Part shown: piece by piece, positions 1-8,567 of the stretch
Numbering within the stretch: position 1 is the stretch's first letter
Layout of the letters: every line of letters begins with the position of its first letter
From: Atriophallophorus winterbourni
Lineage: Eukaryota; Platyhelminthes; Trematoda; Plagiorchiida; Microphallidae
Reading direction: 5' to 3'
NCBI GenBank assembly: GCA_013407085.1
Contig: JACCGJ010014754.1
Coordinates: forward strand, 18,725-82,724
DNA: 64,000 nt
Notes under the pieces: model-generated
The model's database searches: none
What the model saw: the letters and a program-made list of their open reading frames with translations, nothing else
Told to the model about the DNA's origin: nothing
Position numbers and translations under genes: made by a program

Positions 1-456
1 CTTATGTTTGGCAATCTTCCACGGAGCATGCCATCTCATCTTGAACATATCGCAGAGAGGCAAATTCACAAGTGTTATCGAAAGATGGTCACTACTGTAT
101 CAGCGTCGCTTACGCCGGCTGGTGCATGTTTACAAAACGGAAAATTGTCATATTTCAAAATATCTAATCTATTCTGGGTTGAAATTGGAAAGCTTTGTGG
201 AAGAGATCTACAATTTCTGGACTTTAACGTTACGAGTTTGGAAGAACTTGCTTTCGACCGCTCCCTGTGTGATGCACTGAGCACCCTGTTGTCTCCTCAT
301 TTGCGGATAAATCTTTCGGCGTTTGCCAAAATTTTCGTCGTGAATGAGTCAACTCATATTAACGAAGAGATACCGAGTTCTGCTTATGGCTGTGTATCGT
401 CGATCACGCCGACACCATGCAAACGCCTCCGGTCGACTGAATATTGCTTCGGGTGA
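1..456 (+). CDS. Possible terminal coding exon of an unidentified gene
   Basis: An open frame runs from the left edge (first Met at base 4) to a TGA at 454-456, giving 150 residues. The second half, from about residue 55, has a plausible globular pattern of alternating hydrophobic and charged residues followed by a Ser/Thr/Pro-rich tail, and the frame is unusually long for this AT-rich background. I do not recognise a family. Another frame at 8-280 is also open, so an intron inside this block is possible (a GT lies near 120 and an AG near 195). It may be the 3' exon of a gene that begins outside the window, or chance. No poly(A) signal close to the stop was identified. Confidence 0.3.
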   Translation, partial: LMFGNLPRSMPSHLEHIAERQIHKCYRKMVTTVSASLTPAGACLQNGKLSYFKISNLFWVEIGKLCGRDLQFLDFNVTSLEELAFDRSLCDALSTLLSPHLRINLSAFAKIFVVNESTHINEEIPSSAYGCVSSITPTPCKRLRSTEYCFG

Positions 457-572
457 TGTTGGACTGTATCGTCTTGTGAAAAGGTGTGGAGCGTGAGATT
501 ACGATGCGCATGCGCCGTATGTCCATGGGAGATAACGACTGATGGAGGCCAAACAACGGCAACATCTCCCTA

Positions 573-660
573 CGAATGTGCAATCGTGCTGTGCAGCTAA
601 CACCGTGCTAAATTGATTGGTAGTGGACTGCATGCTGGAAACACGCTGGAGTCTCATGCC
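573..660 (-). repeat. Repeat S, partial copy (reverse)
   Basis: This is the end of the repeat S consensus in reverse orientation. It shares the blocks 'tgtgcaatcgt', 'gctaacaccgtgctaaattg' and 'catgctggaaacacgctg' with the copies at 2840-3076 and 57442-57625. The remaining part of the unit is absent. Confidence 0.7.
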
Positions 661-1044
661 CTCTTAATCCGGTCATTTTGTTACGTTTTCTTATCCTTAA
701 ATCTGTGAATATTTTGTTAAATTTGCTACTATTAGTAGGCACTGACTAAGGAATAATTACCTCATCGACGATTACGCAAGTGTGTGTACCCAAACCAAGT
801 TGGTGCATGTAGTGGTCAGTATTTCGTTACACTGCCACCTCGTGGTCATTCGAATTATGAATTCCGGTTGTCGTATATGCTCATTAGTTTCACTTCATTC
901 AACTAGCTCAGCAAACAACAATCAGTACGATCAGTCAAATGTTGCCTTTGATCAATAACTCCATTTATTGGTTTTGTACCCCGTACGTAGTCACATTGTG
1001 ATTGTGTTTTTTTCCGGTTGCTTCACCCAGCTAGCATCGCGCGA
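661..1044. other. Upstream region of the cenH3 gene
   Basis: No coding frame or recognised repeat was seen here. Presumably it includes the promoter of the histone gene that follows; no TATA box at a convincing distance was found. Confidence 0.4.
1007..1030 (+). promoter_or_regulatory. Polypyrimidine tract and AG 14 nt before the cenH3 ATG
   Basis: A T/C-rich run followed by CACCCAG ends at 1030, leaving a 14-nt leader before the ATG at 1045. It looks like a splice acceptor. It could accept a spliced leader or a separate 5'-UTR exon. UROD has the same layout (AG 11 nt before its ATG). Confidence 0.45.
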
Positions 1045-1184
1045 ATGGAAAGCTTAACAGCACGAATAGGACGCCCAAAAACAGTTTCTCCAACGGAAAA
1101 GGCGCCTCCCCGCAAACGACGAAACAAGCTTCGCTATTTACAGGAAATCAGACATTATCAGAAAAGCACCTCTCTATTAATCGC
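1045..1184 (+). CDS. CENPA: cenH3 exon 1 (N-tail and alpha-N helix)
   Basis: It encodes 46 residues plus two bases of the next codon: a basic tail (PPRKRRNK) and the H3-like [16 protein letters not shown] block. It ends ATCGC before the donor GTGAGT at 1185. This exon is too short to stand out as an open frame and was found by looking for the missing H3 N-terminus. Confidence 0.85.
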
Positions 1185-3652
1185 GTGAGTTTATCATCAC
1201 TTTTTCGTTTATTTAGCCTTTCATTCGCTAGCGCTTTCGAAATGCCTTAGTTACCGTGCCCATTCTCCTTAGCACTGGCACTTGTATGCAGAAACGTGCA
1301 AATCCTTAACACAGCAGTTATATCGCTATTGATGCCACCGATAACCCGCCATAGTCTCACTGCCATTCTATTTTGTTTTGTAAACTTCGACGGCATGCCA
1401 GTGTCGCACCACTCGATCATTGTCACTACGTGACTCAGCTGGTGCTTCCCTACATTCACTTGCATCTTTCGTGTGTCGATCTTTAAGACCTCGTGTTGCT
1501 TTCTTCTTCTTCTTCTTAACCATATTTACACAAAGTGATGCAGCGGTGTTTTGTGTGCTGTCTTGAAGCAACGGTAATGTGGTAAACAATGTTTTGACTT
1601 TGACACTACAATGAACCATTATTTTCCCATGCTTCATAGTCAAACGTTTGAAACGCTCATGAATGGCGAATGTATTGTCGTACTGATAGTGATGTATATT
1701 TGCTAGCGATCTGAACAATTCAATACATACACCATGATGGTGTATTTGAACACCGTTGCTTGTTGTAAGATCCCTGTTTAACGGTGGTTTTAAACCCAAT
1801 TCTCGAAAGGTCGCCGCATGTTGGCGCCTGTATAACTTCTTACTTGCTTTTTCCTGTTGTGCGGCTGACTCCGGCCTCATTCATTTTTTAATCACGCCAG
1901 CCCATACGCGTCGGTACGAGGCGAGATCGCTCCAACTATCGACCGCTGTAGTCCGTACGACTTTCGTAAACGCGAACTTTGAGTTTCAAATGGCTTGGTC
2001 AAACTATTGCAGTCTTTGCTGTTGGATGTAAACGGCAAGCGGAGATATTCCGCTGCATCACGTTAGATACTCGGTCAGCTTATTCATATACGATATGGGG
2101 GCAAAAACCCATACTTTACTAGATATATAAACTGGGCATCGGTTCAGATGGTATTGTCAGGCACCAATGATCAAACACTTCTAATGGCTTATATCCTTTG
2201 ATCTCCATCAAATCCGTAAAGTATGGTGCGGTATGAAAGCACAAGCCTGATCCACGCAAAGTGCCGCACAGTCGGAGACTGCTAAGATACCATCAGGTTG
2301 CCCAGGCCTAGACAGATATGAGGGGAAATAGAAATGGTTGAGACTCCAGCGTGTTTCAGCATACAGCTCACTACCGTTGGCCAATCATTTTAGCACGATG
2401 TTAGCCGCACAGCGTCTACATGCTGCACGACTGCACATCCGTAAAGTACTATAGGATGGGCCGCTGCTAGTTTACTAGAGACTGAGGACATTGTAGAGAC
2501 TGATCTCTGGCCTACCACAGAGAGTGTCTTTCAACTTTAAAAACATTCCGTGACAGCCTTGCACTGTCACCAAGATGAGCATCGCCTTTTTTAACCATGA
2601 ATAAATCGCTCAATGTTGCTTTTTCTGGTTGTAAAGACAGAACATCCACGGAATATTAAACAGGACGCTATTGGGCATCAATTATGTAGACGGAAATCCT
2701 TCTTGTGATTTCTTTTTTTTGTTGTTGTTGCAGTCATCATTTTATTGTACCCCGTTTTATTTGCCGTGATAGTTGGCCTCCTTTAATCAATATCGACTAT
2801 GGATGTGTACATCGCAAACACACGACGAACCCAAGCTCCGCACGGATGTGCAATCGTACAGTACTTCTGTGCTGTGCGGCTAACACCTTGCTAAATTGAT
2901 TTGCCACGGATAGTGATCCGCATGCTGAAACACGCTGAAGTCTCACCACCATTTTTATTTTCTGTTTTCTTTCTATTTCGTTTCTCATGTCTGTCTAGGC
3001 CTGGGCAACCGGACAGTATCTTAGCCCACATGCAGTCTCTGACTGTGCGGCACTTTGCCTTGTGCTTTCATACCATACCGCCGTATTTCACCTGCCGGAA
3101 CCCCGTCCCATTCAAGGTAACAATCTTTCCTGCAGTGTTCATGCTAATAGGCAGTACTCGGTTGAACGGCATCATTTGTACGCTGTCTGTGTGATTTGCG
3201 CTCAGCAGTCCAGAACAGCATCGGCTGTCTCCCAGCTTGAAGATGACTCTTTACACTATACCTTCATAGTCAACTTTGCAGAACGAGTTCTTTTCAACTC
3301 GTTATGGTTTCTCCCTACGTCCTACTAAATCGTTCTTCAAAAATCAGATTTTCAGAAACAATCCTGCTCTACTTTTTTTCCAATTTTTTCCAGCAAGCTT
3401 CCATTCGCTCGAGTTGTTCGTGCGTTGACCTACAAGGTGATTGGCTCCCGAGCGGATAGTCTACGTTGGCAGGCGGTATGTTTCCTGGCTTTGCAAGAAG
3501 CCGCTGAAGCGTTTGTCGTGGAACTGTTCGAAGCGGCTCAACGTTGTGCACACCATGCCAAACGTGTCACCCTGATGCCACGAGATCTGCAGTTGGTAGC
3601 TTATTTGCGAAACCTTCCCACACCACGTACCTCACTGGAATATCGTCCTTAA
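1045..3652 (+). CDS. CENPA: Centromeric histone H3 variant (CENP-A/cenH3), two exons
   Basis: The gene joins 1045-1184 to 3394-3652 and encodes 132 residues. CENP-A replaces H3 in centromeric nucleosomes and marks where the kinetochore forms. Seen: a short basic N-tail of about 27 residues, an alpha-N segment with [17 protein letters not shown] across the junction, then [17 protein letters not shown] and [14 protein letters not shown]. Features that separate it from canonical H3: Trp in RWQ where H3 has Phe, a loop 1 about four residues longer than in H3, a divergent N-tail lacking the canonical H3 ARTKQ start, a divergent C-terminus, and an intron (replication-dependent H3 genes normally have none). 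The intron is phase 2 with GTGAGT donor and TTTTTTCCAG acceptor; joining it restores the LLI-x-KLPF motif of H3 proteins. A possible ATTAAA poly(A) signal is at 3755. Identity as a cenH3 is strong; function at centromeres is inferred from family. Confidence 0.88.
2230..2441 (+). repeat. Repeat S copy (forward)
   Basis: A near full-length copy of the interspersed unit. It runs from 'atgaaagcacaagcctgatc' through 'caggttgcccaggcctagac' to 'gcacatccgt'. No coding capacity is seen. It could be a SINE or MITE-like family; no tRNA-like promoter boxes were convincing. Confidence 0.8.
2840..3076 (-). repeat. Repeat S copy (reverse)
   Basis: A full copy in reverse orientation, from 'gcacggatgtgcaatcgt' to 'ttgtgctttcat'. 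It faces the copy at 2230-2441 across about 400 bases in the same intron. Confidence 0.8.
3394..3652 (+). CDS. CENPA: cenH3 exon 2 (histone fold)
   Basis: The exon follows a TTTTTTCCAG acceptor and encodes residues 47-132. These are the alpha-1 helix ([14 protein letters not shown]), an extended loop 1, the long alpha-2 helix ([18 protein letters not shown]), loop 2 with KRVTLMPRD, alpha-3 and a short Pro-rich tail ending YRP. TAA lies at 3650-3652. Confidence 0.88.
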
Positions 3653-3660
3653 TTGTACAT

Positions 3661-5036
3661 TTTCTATCGAGTATTTTATGTATCCATCGATTGTTTTGCC
3701 ACATTGTTGTTCTACCTTCAAAGCAAGCTCTTGGTTTGGAAATTGTGATCACAGATTAAAAGCTAAAACCGTATCAGGGAACATCTCTTCGTTTAATTTT
3801 GGATTGCCGCTTCGAAATAGGGTTTGATCAAAACGATCGCCCCGCTTTTGTTTTCATCAACTATTAGGCGCATCGTTGAATAATTGTGGAAGAATTTCCT
3901 TATAGTGACGATATCATTGAAGCGCTGTGTCGTAATTAGTTGACAAGCCAAAGTTAATTACACTTCCGTGTTTTAGGTATATACCATTCTAGCAAAACTA
4001 ACGTTTAAGGTAGTGAAGTGTATATATTTCGTTTACATCTCGAAAGGAAGATTAGTGCACCGCTATCATGAGCCAGGCTCTTAAGTTTATCGTCACTTTT
4101 GCAAATTCGCCTAACCAACTTGGACGATAGGTGCCAAAGCTCTCACTCGAAAGAAAATAAGCGACACTATTTTGGCAAATAATTAACTCTATTTCTCATC
4201 CTCTAGGAACGCTATTCCAACATCGAACCCCAGCAGAACACAAAGCCTACGTTACCCTCGCAGAACCACCACGAATATTCGGCGCATATCTGTTTTCTTG
4301 GGAATTCGACATTTCTCTCTTTAACTCTGGGTTGATGATGTTTAAATTTAAACCTGACGCTCGTTTGCCCCAACAAACTGACACAAATTACTACTTTACC
4401 CAAATCCTGGCGAATATTGTGTTACATTGCATGCCTAAATCTTGAAGTTTGATTCCAGTCAACTTTAAAAAATTTCAAAACTTCCTAATTAAAATGCATT
4501 GAATTTTCTTGGATTAATTGGATCTCAAAATCACGGAACATCAAGCAAAACCTTGCTGGTTTCGGCTGTTCAGCTCACCCGTTTTGAGCGTATTTACCAG
4601 CTTAGCTACCACCGATGTTCCGGACACTTGTTACTTTATTCGCCGACCCCGTATATGGTCGGCTGTATAGTTCCGTTCGTAAAATCGCAACATTCTGTTG
4701 GTTCTTCCACCAACACTTGATTTTCAAATCTGTTTAGCTCAATAACACAAAACTTGAACCCAGTTATCGCCCGGATCTAATTCGTGGTGCGAATTATTTA
4801 AAATCATTTTTAAACTTCTCGATGGCGTGGTAGTCAGGCATGCACCTTGTGTCCGCGATGTAGCTGATTAGAGTCACATCTGATCGCACATTTCGAAAAT
4901 CGTGATAAGCTCCTATTCCCCAGGAAACCTGTGTGTAGCGTAAACGGCGACATTAATCGGACAGCTATCTGCAACAATAACCTTTTCGGGTGTTGCAGAG
5001 AATTCTTTCGTTATGTTTGTGACTATTCATTACTAC
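3661..5036. other. Intergenic, no recognised feature
   Basis: Only short frames without recognisable protein similarity are present. It separates the cenH3 gene from the RTE-like element that begins near 5037. Confidence 0.5.
3755..3760 (+). promoter_or_regulatory. Possible poly(A) signal ATTAAA of the cenH3 gene
   Basis: A common variant hexamer lies about 100 bases past the stop codon. AT-rich sequence makes chance occurrence likely. Confidence 0.35.
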
Positions 5037-6760
5037 GGGTTCTAAGGTTGTCATGACCGGGGCGGTTCTGGGGATGAGGGCCTAATTCCCAAAATGATCT
5101 GATTGCGTGTCTCATACAGCCTCTGACAACCAAGTCCAGCTCCCGGCCTGCCAGCGTGGTCCTGTGTGACCTGGCGGAACTGCTTCTACTGACAGAAGGT
5201 GGCTGACCGGCGCCTCAAAACCAGCTTGCTTCGTGCAGGTGGAGCTCGTAATTACATGAAGGTGGTCCACCTAGAAGAAGGAAAGCTCTTATCTGAAACC
5301 TCCACTGACTTGTGGCTACATCCAATCATGGAAAAGGCATCAAAAGTCAACCTCGAGGAAAAATCCGGAGTCCCGTTAGGCAGTACAAAGTTATAACTTG
5401 GTCCTGCCAACTCTTGCGTCGGCATCGTTTTTCAAAAGTATCAGCCTAGCTGTTCCTTTGGTTCCAGTGGTGTCGTAGAGAAAGAGCACTTGCTGCATGG
5501 GCAACAGCTAGTTATCCATATTGAACTGCCCTGGCGTTCATTTCAACGCACCAATGGAGAGAACACTCTATTCCCCTTCTATGGTTAATAACACGGGAAG
5601 TAGTAGATATCAGTTAAAAGCTATGGCTTAGCGCCTGGGGCTACTTCCGGCTGTGGGGGAGATTTTTAGGTCTGATTGGATGGCTACGGCTCGCCTAAAT
5701 CTAAGCAACCCCGGACAAGCAGACTGTATTTTCCGCATCACCAAAACAAACTACTAAACAACAAAGGTCAGTTCTGAAACTGGGAACCTGGAATGTCCGG
5801 TCCATGCTCCCAGGATTTCATGACGACGTCTCGAATATCAGAGTCGTAAGAATTTCAGCTGTGATTGACAATAAGCTAAAAAAAGCTGAAGGTCGACATG
5901 ACTACCCTGCAAGCGACGCGATTACCAGACACTGGTATGCTAATAGAAAGTGATTACACGTTTTTGGAAAGGACGGGGTTTTGATGAGCCTTGACTGCAT
6001 GAAGTTGGGTTTGCCGTGCGAAACAACCTACTAAAAGCAGCAGAACCAACCATCAGCGGGAGCGAACAGATTTGGACTCTAAATCTGAAGTGCATTACTC
6101 GTACCATATCGTTGGTCGTTTATGCGCCGACGCTCTCTGTGACGCATGCTGAAGAAGACGATTTTATCATAACCTCACAACCGTCATCAAAAACGTGCCA
6201 CTAAAAACTGTAGTGGTATTGGGTGATTTCAACGCCAGAGTTGGCACAGATTACGAGTCTTAACAAAGCTGTAGCGGAAGGTTCCGTGTAGGTAAAACCA
6301 ATGAAAATGGACAACGCTTTATAACGGTGCACACAGTTCAGACGAACAGATTCCGATAAATTTCTCCCCACTTTCTGACTTATGTGAACGTTCGGTACAT
6401 CGGGGAACCATCGGTCGGTAACACTTTCTTTCAAACAAAACCACAGCATAGTCTCTTGAAAACACCCTCGCTCTAAGCATTGGCATCAGCTTGATCTTAT
6501 TCTCGTTAAGCCCACTAATATAGGAAGCGTGCTCCTCGTCAGATCATATCAAAGCGTAGACTTCAACAGTGACCATTCGCTGCGTGATTTGCAAAAGCCT
6601 TCACATCTGAGTTCCACAAGACTACCCCACTCGAATCGACCGCTTAAAGAATTAGAAGGCCTCTGGTGACGACGGAATTCCACCTGAGCTCATCAAATGC
6701 TGTAGAGAAGCGTTATTCCAGCCTCTTCACCATTTGCCTATCGTTGCGAGCGCTGCGGTA
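5037..6760 (+). mobile_element. Degenerate RTE-like non-LTR retrotransposon, 5' part
   Basis: The 5' leader (5037-5760) matches the SINE-like derivatives at 49270-49750 and 62590-63283, all sharing a GGTTC-type start followed by GGTTGTCA. The endonuclease begins near 5775 with a frame reading LKLGTWNVRSMLPG, the typical RTE-clade EN start, and includes VVLGDFNARVGTDYE near 6210. EN continues to about 6590 with an SDH-like NSDHSL. A short RT-like piece, DGIPPELIKCC, is at about 6670. Frameshifts and stops break the frame, so it is not functional. The EN coding block is interrupted at 6342-6413 by a copy of the neighbouring SOX-like HMG exon. The RT body and 3' end are missing. Confidence 0.7.
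6342..6413 (-). pseudogene. Copy of part of the SOX-like HMG exon inside an RTE element
   Basis: These 72 bases match 8454-8534 with three substitutions and one 9-base deletion that keeps the frame. Read on the minus strand they still encode WFPDVPNVHISQKVG followed by RNLSESVR. Flanking sequence on both sides is RTE endonuclease. It is too short to act as an HMG box by itself. Confidence 0.8.
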
Positions 6761-7394
6761 GAGATTGTTCCCCTGAATCGGACTTTTTATTCATTCGAAA
6801 AGCTGTGTGACATGGAGAAATTTCGCTCTTGTGATGTACATCCATGGTCGACATCAACCGAATAAGGCCAGCAACAAATCTCGAATTTTTCATCATCAGA
6901 ATACTCTCGTCCAAAACCTACAACTGTTGCCATAGTTACACTAATGTCTATGTTGCAAGATGACTCGTTTGTTAAAGAGAGGTAAGCGTAACCAATGAAA
7001 TTCAGATGATCCATTCCAATGAATGATTTTGCTGGTATAGCTCATATTACTGGTGTTAAACCTTAGAATACCATACGTGACTAAGAGGTGACGATTACTT
7101 TGCCGTTTTACGAAAAATTTTGTTCCGTACCAATTAATCTATTGTACTCGCCTTCCTCGGATTTTTTTGTCAAGAGGCAATATTAACAAACAATCAAAAG
7201 CGTCTATAAAAATCCAAATACAACAAAATACCTCGGATAAGAATATAACAAAAGCGGGTAAAGTCGAAAGAATGTCAATTTAACCGAAACCAAAATGCAC
7301 CGGAATGAAATTTTTTTTATAAAATATGGTTTGAGATCTGACAGAGTATACTCTTGGACATAAAGCCAAAGAAAGACGTTTGCATTGGTTCGCT
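6761..7394. other. 3' flank of the SOX-like gene
   Basis: Probable 3' UTR and downstream DNA. A minus-strand AATAAA lies near 6786-6791, about 600 bases beyond the stop, and could end the transcript. No other feature was seen. Confidence 0.35.
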
Positions 7395-8567
7395 TTAACG
7401 AGGTTGACGGAACAAGAGTGAACCAATGCTTGGTAAATTTGTTTCTTCCAACAGGTCGACGTGCTTTGGCGACGATTGGAAATTGGAGGGCTCTGTAGCT
7501 GGAGCTACACATGTATTCGGTTTCACCGAACATCCAAAATCGCCGGGTCTGCATCCAAATGCACAACCGTTAGGTTTTGCGTGTAAATGCTTGTTTAGGG
7601 CACTGAGGGCTGGCTGACAAACATTGATATCTTTGAAGCCACTCGATGCAAGTGTACCAGAAGCCTTCGGTGTTTTTGCCCTTTCGGAATACCGACCTTC
7701 GGATTGTGTCAACAATTTCTGCGTAGGCACCCTTATTAGAGCAGATGATATTGGTTCACGTGTTAGCTCTGATTCGTACGAGGTGACAGACGAAGGTAAA
7801 ATAAGTTGTTGGATATCATTAAAGCCATTTTCATCTACATCCAATGAGCATGCCTCGGAGAAACTCTCTCTGAAAATTGCTTGTAGCTGACTTTCTGTTA
7901 TACCGGGAAAGTTTGTGTCGGTAAGCATTTCCATTGGTCGAATAGCAGCAACGTCTGGTGGGACTTCAGAAGTAGGGGATTTCAGAAAATATTCTAAACG
8001 TTCATCAAAATCGGAACAAGGATCCATTGCGCTACGAGGTCTTTTGCCAAGCAGCGAACCCTTTCGTTGGTCATTTCGTTCCTCACAAAGTGCAGTCAAT
8101 TCTGATACTTCAAGATCGAGGAACGGATCGTTGTTTACAGGTTGGAACACTGAATATAGGAGTGTGTTGTCTAGGCTACACGAAGGACGTCCGAGCTCAT
8201 GTGCATTTGTATTCAATGGGGGGTTTTGGATTTCCTGTAAAATTTCTGGGATGGATACATATGAGCAAGCTGAATTGTGTTCATCCATTGAATCAGGAGT
8301 TACGCAAGATCCTGTGCTTGATAAGTTTTGTGACGGCGACGATTTTTCTGGTTCTGGATTCGCTTTGATGCGTTTTTTAGGTTGATATTTGTAACTTGGA
8401 AACTCAATGTTATGCAGATCTCGCAACCTTTCTCCTTCTTGGATATATTGTTCACGAACAGATTCCGATAAATTTCTCCAATACGAGCCCACTTTCTGAC
8501 TTATGTGAACGTTTGGTGCATCGGGAAACCATCGCAACGTCGTTCGACGTATATAATGAGCGAAGAT
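7395..8567 (-). CDS. SOX-like gene exon 2
   Basis: This exon encodes 390 residues to a TAA. It begins with the rest of helix 1, then helices 2 and 3 of the HMG box (about the first 65 residues), followed by a basic PKKRIK stretch and a long low-complexity, Ser/Pro/acidic tail that may be a regulatory region. The opposite strand is also open in several frames, which are shadows. Confidence 0.8.
   Translation of the reverse strand: MFAHYIRRTTLRWFPDAPNVHISQKVGSYWRNLSESVREQYIQEGERLRDLHNIEFPSYKYQPKKRIKANPEPEKSSPSQNLSSTGSCVTPDSMDEHNSACSYVSIPEILQEIQNPPLNTNAHELGRPSCSLDNTLLYSVFQPVNNDPFLDLEVSELTALCEERNDQRKGSLLGKRPRSAMDPCSDFDERLEYFLKSPTSEVPPDVAAIRPMEMLTDTNFPGITESQLQAIFRESFSEACSLDVDENGFNDIQQLILPSSVTSYESELTREPISSALIRVPTQKLLTQSEGRYSERAKTPKASGTLASSGFKDINVCQPALSALNKHLHAKPNGCAFGCRPGDFGCSVKPNTCVAPATEPSNFQSSPKHVDLLEETNLPSIGSLLFRQPR

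Larger units (their letters stand above)
1185..3393 (+). other. cenH3 intron with an inverted pair of repeat S
   Basis: This is a 2.2 kb intron. It carries repeat S forward at 2230-2441 and reversed at 2840-3076. A 170-codon frame on the minus strand (1368-1880) has no recognisable homology. Confidence 0.8.

Noticed and set aside
1368..1880. 170-codon minus-strand frame inside the cenH3 intron
   Set aside because: It contains a Lys run from a CTT repeat and no recognisable motif. Without homology or splice context I treat it as chance.
2230..2441. Repeat S as a tRNA-derived SINE
   Set aside because: A box-like 'ttggctaagat' occurs, but the expected B box and spacing are absent; left as an unclassified repeat.
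3425..3652. Canonical histone H3 fragment or pseudogene
   Set aside because: Intact frame, matching upstream exon, Trp in RWQ and a longer loop 1 point to a cenH3 gene, not a decayed H3.
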